Source of the DNA: Lentisphaerota bacterium
GTDB taxonomy: Bacteria > Verrucomicrobiota > Lentisphaeria > Victivallales > Victivallaceae
Reading direction: 5' to 3'
Assembly (NCBI GenBank): GCA_015061525.1
Contig: SUWK01000001.1
Location: 1 to 64,000 of the forward strand
DNA length: 64,000 nucleotides
Shown here: positions 1-8,524 of the stretch, piece by piece
Numbering within the stretch: position 1 is the first letter of the stretch
Layout: every line of letters starts with the position of its first letter
The notes under the pieces: model-generated
What the model saw: only the letters and a program-made list of their open reading frames with translations
What the model was told of the DNA's origin: nothing
Databases searched by the model: none
Translations under genes and position numbers: made by a program

Positions 1-108
1 GCTATTTCAACAATGGAAGAGTATCTTTAAGGCTAAACGGAATGAGCCCGGTTGAATTCCGAGCCCATTCCATGTAATTAATCCGTCCAATTTTTTGGGG
101 TCACATCA
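1..108 (+). mobile_element. 3' end of an IS3-family (IS150-like) element: transposase C-terminus plus right terminal inverted repeat
   Basis: Frame 3 reads YFNNGRVSLRLNGMSPVEFRAHSM* (bases 3-77), matching the IS3-family OrfB C-terminal pattern (YYN..RIQ.KLKGLSPVEYR). It is followed by gtccaattttttggggtcacatca, whose reverse complement TGATGTGACCCCAAAAAATTGGAC resembles IS3-family terminal repeats. Truncated by the window edge. Confidence 0.8.
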
Positions 109-418
109 AGTTTGAGGGGAGGGAAACTCAGTGTCCCGCCCCTCTCCGCTTTCTTTCGCAAGAAAGAAAGCTTGGCAAAGAAAGCGAACCGTCGCGCCGC
201 TCCGCTGTCGCGGCTTGATCGACGCTTTTTTGGAAAAAAGCTTGGCAAAAAACTCAGTGGAGTAACATCCGCGTGAATGTTTCTTTCGCAAGAAAGAAAG
301 TTTTGCAAAAAAACTCAATAGAGTAACACCCTCCACAACTTGTGCACGCAATATGTTGTCAACCTATATTGGGAACAGAGCTTTACAAAAAGAAAGCAGG
401 CAAAGAAAACTCCGGGGA
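109..418. repeat. Intergenic hairpin-rich degenerate repeat patch
   Basis: Hairpin ctttctttc-GCAA-gaaagaaag at 149-170 and again at 280-301; gctttttt-gg-aaaaaagc at 224-241. The flanking phrase '(aa)aaactca[gt/at]..gtaacac/atcc' recurs. Confidence 0.65.
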
Positions 419-608
419 TTGTGATTTGTCAACCAAGCCGGTACGGGTTTGATCCAACCGGCTTGTCAAGGCGTAGCTTTATGCGAAGACTGATGGATTG
501 CGGAGGAAGGTCGTGTTTTGCGACGAGTACGGTGCAGGAGCAAGGCGCGAGATTACCCACAAGGTGCCACCGCTGGTTAGATTTTTTACAAAATTCAGGA
601 CAACAACT
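419..608. repeat. Dispersed intergenic repeat, copy A
   Basis: ttgtgatttgtcaaccaagccggtacgggtttgatccaaccgg...aaggtcgtgttttgc.acgagtacggtgcaggag...caaggcgcgagattaccc.caaggtgccaccgc.ggttaga...aaattcagga is shared almost verbatim with 48323-48516. Confidence 0.85.
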
Positions 609-819
609 AAAAATTGGAAAATATTGCAAAAAACAGTAAAAGCATTTGCCAATATCATGATTTTATGATATAATCAAGTAACGCCCGGTAAATTGTGCCG
701 GGTTGTTTGTTTTGTACGGGATGCTTTGATTCTCCAAAGGATGTCGCTGAAAAATGGTTGGAGGCTCTGGTTGACGGAGGTTGGGAAGTCGATGCCAAGA
801 AATAATTTTCTGCTTGATG

Positions 820-1572
820 TTACCAGCTGATTTTCATTCCGTCAAAGGCAAATTCAAAACCATTATCCGACATCCGTTGTTCAGCTTGCGGATTCCAGAG
901 TTGGAATTTTGCCAGATGAGAGAGGATGAGTCGGGTATCGTCTTGGATCACGCCGATTTCCCGGAGAGCGTCGCGCATGATGAGCAGCATGCCGGGAGTA
1001 TTGTGTTCAAACATACGCCAGTCGTTGTCATCGCCGCAAGTGGCATCCCATACGATAGCTTGGAGGTGATGATTTTCCAAAAGGCGTTTTGCAAGAGTCA
1101 TCATCCATGCACCGTCCAACGCATAGAGAAAATCACCATCGGGAGTTTCGCAGAGATAGTGCAGAGGTTCTTCATCCGGAAAATCTCTTATTGCATGATT
1201 GGCGGGCAGGGCGGTAAATTTACAATTCTGAGCAGAGAATGATTGTCCCGGAACTAAAAGACGGGTGTTGAAGCCATCTCCAAGCTGTTGAAGTACTGAG
1301 GCATTGGCTGAAATACACAATTCCGGATTGAGTCCGGCAAGTTTGCGGATCGAATCAAAGTCACAATGATCCCAGTGCGAATGGGTTACAAGTAACTCTT
1401 TAACAGATTTTTCCGCATTATATATTTCCAGCGCACGCAATATAGTCGGCCCGATATCAAAAAGTATGGTACCGTTGAGCAGAGCCGACGAGTTGCCGGA
1501 ACCGCCTGGCTGACCGAAAAGCGAGTATTCATGCCGTCCGCCGGCAGTTCCCAAAATCAATAATTCGCTCAT
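820..1572 (-). CDS. MBL-fold metallo-hydrolase
   Basis: ORF with internal start MSELLILGTAGG; THSHWDHCD metal-binding motif. Confidence 0.85.
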   Translation of the reverse strand: MSELLILGTAGGRHEYSLFGQPGGSGNSSALLNGTILFDIGPTILRALEIYNAEKSVKELLVTHSHWDHCDFDSIRKLAGLNPELCISANASVLQQLGDGFNTRLLVPGQSFSAQNCKFTALPANHAIRDFPDEEPLHYLCETPDGDFLYALDGAWMMTLAKRLLENHHLQAIVWDATCGDDNDWRMFEHNTPGMLLIMRDALREIGVIQDDTRLILSHLAKFQLWNPQAEQRMSDNGFEFAFDGMKISW

Positions 1573-1651
1573 AAATAAATGATCTTTCGATTGAAAAAAG
1601 AGACCGGAACTATATTCAAATTCCGGTCTGAATAATATGCTAAAACAGAAA

Positions 1652-2380
1652 TCAGGGTTTCCAGTGTTTTGAGTATATTGCAGAAGCAGCACCGGCAGCA
1701 TCGGTTACAGCTCCCTGCCATGCCTGAACATTGCCGCCGAGATAGAGAACGTTCATGCCGCCATTGCCGACTTTGGCAGAGGAATCAACCACCATGCTTC
1801 CTGCAGTTGTTACCGGGTGACGGTAGGCTACACGACTGGGGGTGGTAATACCGGCAGATGGTTGATCACCGGTTCCGTCTCCGGCTTCAAGCAGCCAGAA
1901 TTTTGAACTCGGATTGGAAATTTGGGTTTCTTTTTTACTGCTTATTTCGTTGGTGGAAATATAGGAAACACCATTTTTACCACCGTAATTGTGATTCCGA
2001 TACATCGGAGTCACAGATGACGGGCAGAGGAAAAGTTCTGTCTCAAAGCTGGTTTTGAATACCGTGGGAAAATTGGTGTTCATTGCTCCGGATGATATAC
2101 CCAGATAAGGTGCAAGTTTACAGGCAAAACCGGAATTGGCAACAGAACTGAAAATACTCGGCAGCCATCCATCGTAATCCTGCAGATACATTCCGGTCGC
2201 AGTTCCCAATCCTTTCATATTACTGATGCAGCTGGTACTGCGCCCGCGCTCTCTGGCACTGTTGAGTGCCGGGAGCAATATTGCCGCCAAAATAGCGATG
2301 ATTGCAATCACAACGAGAAGTTCGATGAGGGTGAAGTCCCGGGACTTCACCACTGCGCGCAATGGTGAATGTTTTTTCAT
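1652..2380 (-). CDS. Type II secretion/pseudopilin-like protein (DUF1559 / H-X9-DG type)
   Basis: [43 protein letters not shown]-methylation segment; C-terminal YRHP...[15 protein letters not shown]. Confidence 0.9.
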   Translation of the reverse strand: MKKHSPLRAVVKSRDFTLIELLVVIAIIAILAAILLPALNSARERGRSTSCISNMKGLGTATGMYLQDYDGWLPSIFSSVANSGFACKLAPYLGISSGAMNTNFPTVFKTSFETELFLCPSSVTPMYRNHNYGGKNGVSYISTNEISSKKETQISNPSSKFWLLEAGDGTGDQPSAGITTPSRVAYRHPVTTAGSMVVDSSAKVGNGGMNVLYLGGNVQAWQGAVTDAAGAASAIYSKHWKP

Positions 2381-2405
2381 GGTAAATTCCTTTCCAGATA
2401 TATGA

Positions 2406-5039
2406 TTATTGTTCGACTATTTCGTCAACAGCACCCTGATCCCAGTAGATAAATCCTTTGGAAGATTTATCGGCATTGAGCATGATACGCATGGCGCATT
2501 TTTCCACATCAGGAGCGGTGACAACGACTGAGAGTTTCTGCCATTCCGGAGAAACTTTTACGGCTTCAAAGGCATTGAAAGATTTGTCCAGCCACGGTTT
2601 ACCCGGTGCGCTCCACGCGACGCTCAAACTTGCAACCGCCGTCGGATCGACATCTTTGGCTCTGACATAGATGGATACACGGTAGATTTTTTTCGGAACG
2701 ATCTTGTTGAATGTCGCCATGAAGGTCAGATTCTGGACAGAATTTTCCATATTCATAGCCTGGGCTCCGGATTTGTCGATCCCTTCGCCCGGAGCATACA
2801 TGAAAGTACCTTTGCTGTTTTTACGCTGCCAGGTTGACCAGTGCCCCTTATGATTGAAGAAATAATTGCCGATTCTGCGGAATTTCCGGTTTTCAGTTTC
2901 TTTCCGGAGGGTCTGCATTTTTTCATCAACGACGACTTCTTCAACTTTGATGTTGTCCCAGTAGACCTCACCCTTGGTGGAGTTCCCGGAACCGAGCATG
3001 AGCCGCATACCACACCCGGGGACGTCTGGAGCGTAGACTACCAGATTGAGTTTGCGCCAGGAGAATGAACCATCTTCATTGAGGGTATCAGAGGCATTGA
3101 ATGCCGGATCCAGCCACGGTTTTCCCGGTGCGCTCCATGCAACGGTAAGCTTAGTATAACCGGTACTGTCCATGCCTTTGGTTTTGACATATCCGGAAAC
3201 GCGGTAAACGCGCTTGGGGACTGCTTTGAGACTGGTCATAAAGACCATGTCGCGGTAGGATTTTGTCAGATTCATTGCAATTGCGCCGCTGTTATCAACG
3301 CCTTCCCCCGGAGCAAACGAGAATGTTCCTTTACTGGTATTACGCTGCCAGGTTGCCCACATTGTATTCTTTTTGTCAAAGTTGTAGAATTTGGCTTCAG
3401 TGAAATTCATTTTTTCCGCTTCTTTGCGCAGCTTGTTGTTCTTTACGTAAGTGCGGATCATCTGTTCACGGCTGGTAAAGGTTTTGCGGATATCTTCGGC
3501 GCAAGCTTTGCGCTCCGGAGTCGCCAGTTCCACGGCTTTATCCAGATATTGTTTCATTTGATCGAGCCATTCCGGTTCGACGGCATCCAGATAACCGGAG
3601 CTGCGTCCAAGATATTGACGCTGTTTTTTCTCTTTGAAGAAAGCCGTTTTGGGGACTTCTTTTTCCCAGAAATCGGAACAGCCCTGATAATATTTTTTCA
3701 GATAGGGAGCGGCTTTTTCACCGACTGCCGCTTTGCACCAGTCATCCAGCAGCGCATCGACATTTTGTTTCGGATCCCAAGTCAATTTCAAAATAAGATA
3801 GAGCATGGGACCGCTGTGCCAGTCTGCCGTGGGCAGGGCTTCTGCATAGTAGTGAACAACACCGTTTTCAGCACCCCAGCGCAGAGCTTCCGGGATGACA
3901 TTCAAACTGATTTTGGGAATCAGGAACCAACTGAGTTCCAAATAATCATACCAGCCGACTTTGGAATTATTGGCTTGTACCCACTCTTTAGTGATGCGCT
4001 GGAAATTTTTTGCCCGGTCGGGATCGGCCCAGTAGAGCAATTCATAGGTGATGTAAGGACGCAGAGAAGAGTGTATTTTCATACCTTTGGGGACTTCACG
4101 CAGACCGCTGTAAGCAAGAAAACCGAATGTTCTGCCGGGCGCGGCACATTTTTCTGCGACTGCACTTATGCAGTTGAGATAACTGCGGGAACGGTTTTCA
4201 AAACCGATGGAATCGATTTCTTTGCCATCTGTGGTGACACATTTTTCACATTCGCAGTATCTGCCGCCATCATTGACACCGAAAGAAATACTGGTGCGTT
4301 TGCTGTTTTTTGCAAATGAAGCGTTTGTTACTTTTACCAATTCATCCACAATACCGGGAGCATTGTAACAGTGCTGCCAGTAGACATTTTCGCCTTTTCC
4401 GGGAATCAGACGTTTGCCGTCGCGGATCGGGAAAAATTGCGGATGTGTTTCGGCATATTTTGCCGCCGGCAGCAAGTTGAGCATGTTGTGATGGAACCAG
4501 GAGTACTCCGGGAATGTCCACAGATCGTAGTTGAATATACCTTTGTTTTTTGCCGCCCATGCGTAATCCTGCTTCTGTTTATGGACGAGCGCAAAAGTAC
4601 GGACTTTGTACGTCGGAGCCTGCCGGATCGCTTTGGCGGGAAATGCGGGGATCCCGGTGACTTTGGGGACGTATTCTCCATTAGCTCCGCTGTAAAGCCA
4701 ACGGATCCCATAGAAACGTTCAAGAAATTCGCAGACACCATGACGGACTGCCAATGGTGTACCTCCGGCGATGACAACCTGATTTTTTGCCGGGAATTCC
4801 AGAATGAATGCTTCCGGTTCAGCAGCCATGGCGTCACGCAATTCCAAGGTGATATTAAGTCCGTCGGTGTTTTTGTTGCCCAGAATCGGTTTTTCGCCGG
4901 TACTTTTTTCCAGATACTCCTGCAGCAGATCGATTCCGCCTTTTAAGGCATTGCTGTCTGTGGCGGTCAGGGTTATCTTACCCGCCGAAACGGAAAAGAT
5001 GGTCAATACAGCTGCGAGTGCAGCTCCAAAAAATTTCAT
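2406..5039 (-). CDS. Secreted DUF4838 domain protein with two tandem C-terminal CBM-like modules
   Basis: Signal peptide; [37 protein letters not shown] and [17 protein letters not shown] typical of DUF4838; duplicated module with [18 protein letters not shown] / [18 protein letters not shown]. Confidence 0.88.
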   Translation of the reverse strand: MKFFGAALAAVLTIFSVSAGKITLTATDSNALKGGIDLLQEYLEKSTGEKPILGNKNTDGLNITLELRDAMAAEPEAFILEFPAKNQVVIAGGTPLAVRHGVCEFLERFYGIRWLYSGANGEYVPKVTGIPAFPAKAIRQAPTYKVRTFALVHKQKQDYAWAAKNKGIFNYDLWTFPEYSWFHHNMLNLLPAAKYAETHPQFFPIRDGKRLIPGKGENVYWQHCYNAPGIVDELVKVTNASFAKNSKRTSISFGVNDGGRYCECEKCVTTDGKEIDSIGFENRSRSYLNCISAVAEKCAAPGRTFGFLAYSGLREVPKGMKIHSSLRPYITYELLYWADPDRAKNFQRITKEWVQANNSKVGWYDYLELSWFLIPKISLNVIPEALRWGAENGVVHYYAEALPTADWHSGPMLYLILKLTWDPKQNVDALLDDWCKAAVGEKAAPYLKKYYQGCSDFWEKEVPKTAFFKEKKQRQYLGRSSGYLDAVEPEWLDQMKQYLDKAVELATPERKACAEDIRKTFTSREQMIRTYVKNNKLRKEAEKMNFTEAKFYNFDKKNTMWATWQRNTSKGTFSFAPGEGVDNSGAIAMNLTKSYRDMVFMTSLKAVPKRVYRVSGYVKTKGMDSTGYTKLTVAWSAPGKPWLDPAFNASDTLNEDGSFSWRKLNLVVYAPDVPGCGMRLMLGSGNSTKGEVYWDNIKVEEVVVDEKMQTLRKETENRKFRRIGNYFFNHKGHWSTWQRKNSKGTFMYAPGEGIDKSGAQAMNMENSVQNLTFMATFNKIVPKKIYRVSIYVRAKDVDPTAVASLSVAWSAPGKPWLDKSFNAFEAVKVSPEWQKLSVVVTAPDVEKCAMRIMLNADKSSKGFIYWDQGAVDEIVEQ

Positions 5040-5114
5040 TACTTACCTCCATTGACACTGAAAAGTTTTTCGTTTACAAGAATTTTTTTTCGATACGAAC
5101 AAAATGGAAATCCG

Positions 5115-5126
5115 GAAACGCGTTTC
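5115..5126. promoter_or_regulatory. Candidate LacI-type operator GAAACGCGTTTC
   Basis: 12-bp perfect palindrome with a central CG in the divergent intergenic region 5040-5422. Confidence 0.4.
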
Positions 5127-5341
5127 GGCAAATCTACCTCCATCGACTGCCGCTTATGTTATTTTGAAAAGTGTTAAAATTATCACGTTGATGGAAAAGA
5201 TAGCATAGCAACGGATATTTTTCAAGTGATTAAAGAAAAAAAAATGATAAAAAAAATCAAACGGCTTTTGCTTCAGTGGAAGAACAGCTCATCGGAGTGA
5301 ATAAATATTTGCAATTTATACGGAATTTTAATAAAAACAGA

Positions 5342-5370
5342 TTGCAATTATATAGAAAGTAATGTATATT
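5342..5370 (+). promoter_or_regulatory. Sigma70-like promoter TTGCAA-N17-TATATT
   Basis: Upstream of the transporter CDS at 5423. Confidence 0.6.
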
Positions 5371-5422
5371 TTCCCCGGATAATTGTTAAAAATACCAAAT
5401 GTGACAATAAGGAGATGTTCAG

Positions 5423-7306
5423 ATGGGTAAAGAAAAGAAAATTTATGAATGCGGTACATTAAAATATTCTTTGTCCGGAGTAATTTTGACAATCGGTCTG
5501 TTGATGCTTGGATTTTTCAGCATGCGTTTTTCTGCAAATATAGTCGGGTTGGTTTCTTTGCGGTTGAAATTTCTGCAGGCATCCGATATGACGATCGCCT
5601 TTGTTATGAGTACGATCGGCGGAGTATTCAATATGATCGTCTGTCCGACAGTCAGTTTCAAAAGTGACCGTTACCGTGGCAAACGCTGGGGCCGACGAAT
5701 CGTTTTTATTATCGGTACGCTGCCGATGATGTGTCTGAGTATGCTTGGATTCGCTGCCTCCGGTCCTGTGGGAAATTTTCTTGCATCGGTATTGAAACCA
5801 TTGGGAGAGTTTGCTCCTGCGACCATAACGATTTTGATTATCGGTATCGTGATGGTATTTTACCAGTTTTTTTACATGTTTGTCGGTTCGGTCATATACT
5901 ACATATATAATGACGTGATTCCGACTCAATTCCTTGCCCGTGCTGTCGGTATGGTACAGGTTGCCGGAACAGCGGCGGCTACAGTATTCAACTTTTTCTT
6001 TTTCAAACATGCCAATACCCACTTTGCATGGCTGCTGATTTTGGGAGCGGTGGTGTACTTTTTCGGCGTCGGTGCGATGTGTTTGCTTATAAAAGAACCG
6101 AAATTGCCGCCCCTGACAGAAGAAGAAAAGAGTCAGAGCCGTGGTTTTTCGGGGATCTTCACTTTTATGAAAGAGAGTTTTTCCCATCGTTTCTACTGGT
6201 ATAACACGCTGGCATCAACTTTCTGGTCAGTGGGAATCGGGGTTATCGGTACTTTTCTGGTTTTCTACTATATGTCGTTGGGAATGTCTTTAGAGGATAT
6301 CGGCAAGCTGAATGGCATTTCCGGTCTTGTCGGTTTGTTCATCGGTTTGGGTATGGCATTGGTCGGAGCATTTCTGATTGACCGTTGGCATCCGGTGCGG
6401 GTGAATATTTATACGGTTCTGTTTCAATCAATTCTGGTGCTTGTTTTCGGGAAATGGATCTTTTGTTCTCCCGGGACGAACGTCGTATTTGTTGTGATGC
6501 TTGCCAGTCTTATCGTCAATATGGTTGTTACCAATATTTCCGGTCTTTCCGGAATGCCGATGCTGATCCGGACTTTGCCGAAATCCCGTTTCGGACAGTT
6601 CTGCTCTGCCAACGCTATGGTCAGATCGCTCTTTGTTCTGGCTGGCGGATTGTTGTTGGGTGTGTGTATTGATGTCGCCAGAAAAATTATCGGCGGAGAT
6701 TACTTCGTGTATCGTTTGATTTGGGTATGGAGGTTTATTTTCGGTGGTATCGGTATGATATTTTATCTGCTTACTTACCGGGAGTATCTGAAACTTGGCG
6801 GCGAGTTGAATTTCAAAGCTCCGGCACCTTGGTCACCGGAAAAGTGGGAGCAGTTGGATAACACTCCGTCCTGCGGAATAACCCGCAACGCGTTAAAATT
6901 GGCGATTTACGGTTGGGATGCGCTTGTCGGAGCGTATGCGCTCTTTACAGTCGGGGTACTGTTGTATTGCAGATCTTTCACTTTCGGAATTTGGTGTTTG
7001 CCGGTAATGGCGGTTACTGTTATCGCCTGGTTGTTGCTGCGTTTGTCTGTTTGGAGCCGGATGCCGGCTGTTGGAGAAAAGGTTTTCGGCGGAGTTATTC
7101 ACCCCGGAGTTCTGGCTATCGGTGCATTGATGCAAGTGCTGCTGCTGGTTTGCGGTGTAATACAGACGATTATGCTTTTTAAGGAATCGCTTTTTGTCTG
7201 CAGTTATATGTGGGGCATCGAGATATTCATTCTGCTTGCTGATATTGTATTGTTGTGGGTAGGCAACCGTATTGAGCGCACCAAACCAGAAGAAACAGAT
7301 AATTGA
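5423..7306 (+). CDS. MFS/GPH-type sugar:cation symporter with a C-terminal TM extension
   Basis: 627 aa polytopic protein; VCPTVSFKSDRYRGKRWGRRIVFI GPH motif. Confidence 0.85.
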   Translation: MGKEKKIYECGTLKYSLSGVILTIGLLMLGFFSMRFSANIVGLVSLRLKFLQASDMTIAFVMSTIGGVFNMIVCPTVSFKSDRYRGKRWGRRIVFIIGTLPMMCLSMLGFAASGPVGNFLASVLKPLGEFAPATITILIIGIVMVFYQFFYMFVGSVIYYIYNDVIPTQFLARAVGMVQVAGTAAATVFNFFFFKHANTHFAWLLILGAVVYFFGVGAMCLLIKEPKLPPLTEEEKSQSRGFSGIFTFMKESFSHRFYWYNTLASTFWSVGIGVIGTFLVFYYMSLGMSLEDIGKLNGISGLVGLFIGLGMALVGAFLIDRWHPVRVNIYTVLFQSILVLVFGKWIFCSPGTNVVFVVMLASLIVNMVVTNISGLSGMPMLIRTLPKSRFGQFCSANAMVRSLFVLAGGLLLGVCIDVARKIIGGDYFVYRLIWVWRFIFGGIGMIFYLLTYREYLKLGGELNFKAPAPWSPEKWEQLDNTPSCGITRNALKLAIYGWDALVGAYALFTVGVLLYCRSFTFGIWCLPVMAVTVIAWLLLRLSVWSRMPAVGEKVFGGVIHPGVLAIGALMQVLLLVCGVIQTIMLFKESLFVCSYMWGIEIFILLADIVLLWVGNRIERTKPEETDN

Positions 7307-7330
7307 TCAGTTTTTCAGGGGGGAATTGTT

Positions 7331-8524
7331 ATGCCCAATGCAGCGACTCATTCTGTGATCACCCGCGCCGCACTGGATTTGCAGCCTTTCCCGGTTAAAG
7401 AAAATACTGCACTGATAGCAGATTACTGCAATTATCCGGATCGAGCAGAATGCTGTGATTACGATCTGATTACCGATGGAGTGTCATTTCATTATCTGCC
7501 GGATGTTTCATTAAATGAACTTTACCGTTACTGGCTGCGGGAAAATGGCAGATTGAAACATCGAGTCCCATTTGTAAATGAACACTTTGAACACTGTTAT
7601 AATGGTTTTACACATTATATTTCCAGAACTGTTGAATATTTCCGCAGAAAAGAAAACGAAGAAGCACGCAAATATCTCGGATGGCTGCTGCATGTTTTGG
7701 AAGATGGTGTTTTCGGATTGCATGCCCTTGAGGGATTTCTCGGCAGTGACCCCTTTATTCTTGACCGCCTGACCGGAAATAATGTTTCTGATATTTTGGC
7801 AGCTATCGCATTGAAAGAAGCTTTGCCGATTCCGGAATATACCCCCCGATTGCTCGGGTGTTCGATTGCTGAATCTGTTATGCTTCTTTATGCCGGATTT
7901 TGCCGTTATTCGGCAGATTCACGACAGTGCTGCTACCGGTACGCTGTTGACAAACTTGCCGGGAAAGATGCAGAAGCGGAACTTGAAGTGAAAAAGATGT
8001 TTGAGAATGCGGTAAAGCTTTGTGCGGATGTCATATTTACCGTGTTTATGCTGGCTGAAAACAGCGAATTATCCGGGCGGGAATATTTGAAATTGACCGA
8101 ACTTGAACCGTATGAATTTCCTTTCGGCGGCTGTAACGGCTACCGTTACCGCCGGTATTCTATTGATTGTGCGTTGGATAATGACCATGTCCCAATTCCG
8201 CTGAAAATTGGCAGCCGAGTGTATGCTGACGGTATTGCATTTGCGGCTCACCATGAGGGTGCATTGCGTTACCGGATGGGGCAGGGGGTGTTCCGGCATT
8301 TTTCTTGTGCAATCGGGCTTCATCCGGATCTTTCAATGGAAAAAGATGTAATATTGGACATAATCAATGACGGTAAAATCATTGACAAGATCGTTCTGAA
8401 TAAAGAACATTCAGAAGAGGGACTTTTCATAACTGATCCGGTCAATGATTTCGGAATAGCATTTCACTGTTCTCCGACTTCCGGAGAGGTTGTGGTCATC
8501 GGCGAACCGCGTCTTTATCGCTGA
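7331..8524 (+). CDS. Zn-dependent phospholipase C/S1-P1 nuclease-like N-domain plus C-terminal NPCBM-like domain
   Basis: N-term THSVITRAAL...GWLLHVLEDGVFGLHALEG; C-term SRVYADGIAFAAHHEGALRYRMGQGVFRHFSCAIGLHPD is NPCBM-like. Confidence 0.55.
   Translation: MPNAATHSVITRAALDLQPFPVKENTALIADYCNYPDRAECCDYDLITDGVSFHYLPDVSLNELYRYWLRENGRLKHRVPFVNEHFEHCYNGFTHYISRTVEYFRRKENEEARKYLGWLLHVLEDGVFGLHALEGFLGSDPFILDRLTGNNVSDILAAIALKEALPIPEYTPRLLGCSIAESVMLLYAGFCRYSADSRQCCYRYAVDKLAGKDAEAELEVKKMFENAVKLCADVIFTVFMLAENSELSGREYLKLTELEPYEFPFGGCNGYRYRRYSIDCALDNDHVPIPLKIGSRVYADGIAFAAHHEGALRYRMGQGVFRHFSCAIGLHPDLSMEKDVILDIINDGKIIDKIVLNKEHSEEGLFITDPVNDFGIAFHCSPTSGEVVVIGEPRLYR

Noticed and set aside
78-639. Short ORFs (76, 81, 99 and 66 aa) near the left edge
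   Set aside because: They translate the hairpin repeats and the dispersed element (for example FFAKLSFLRKK), with no protein family resemblance.
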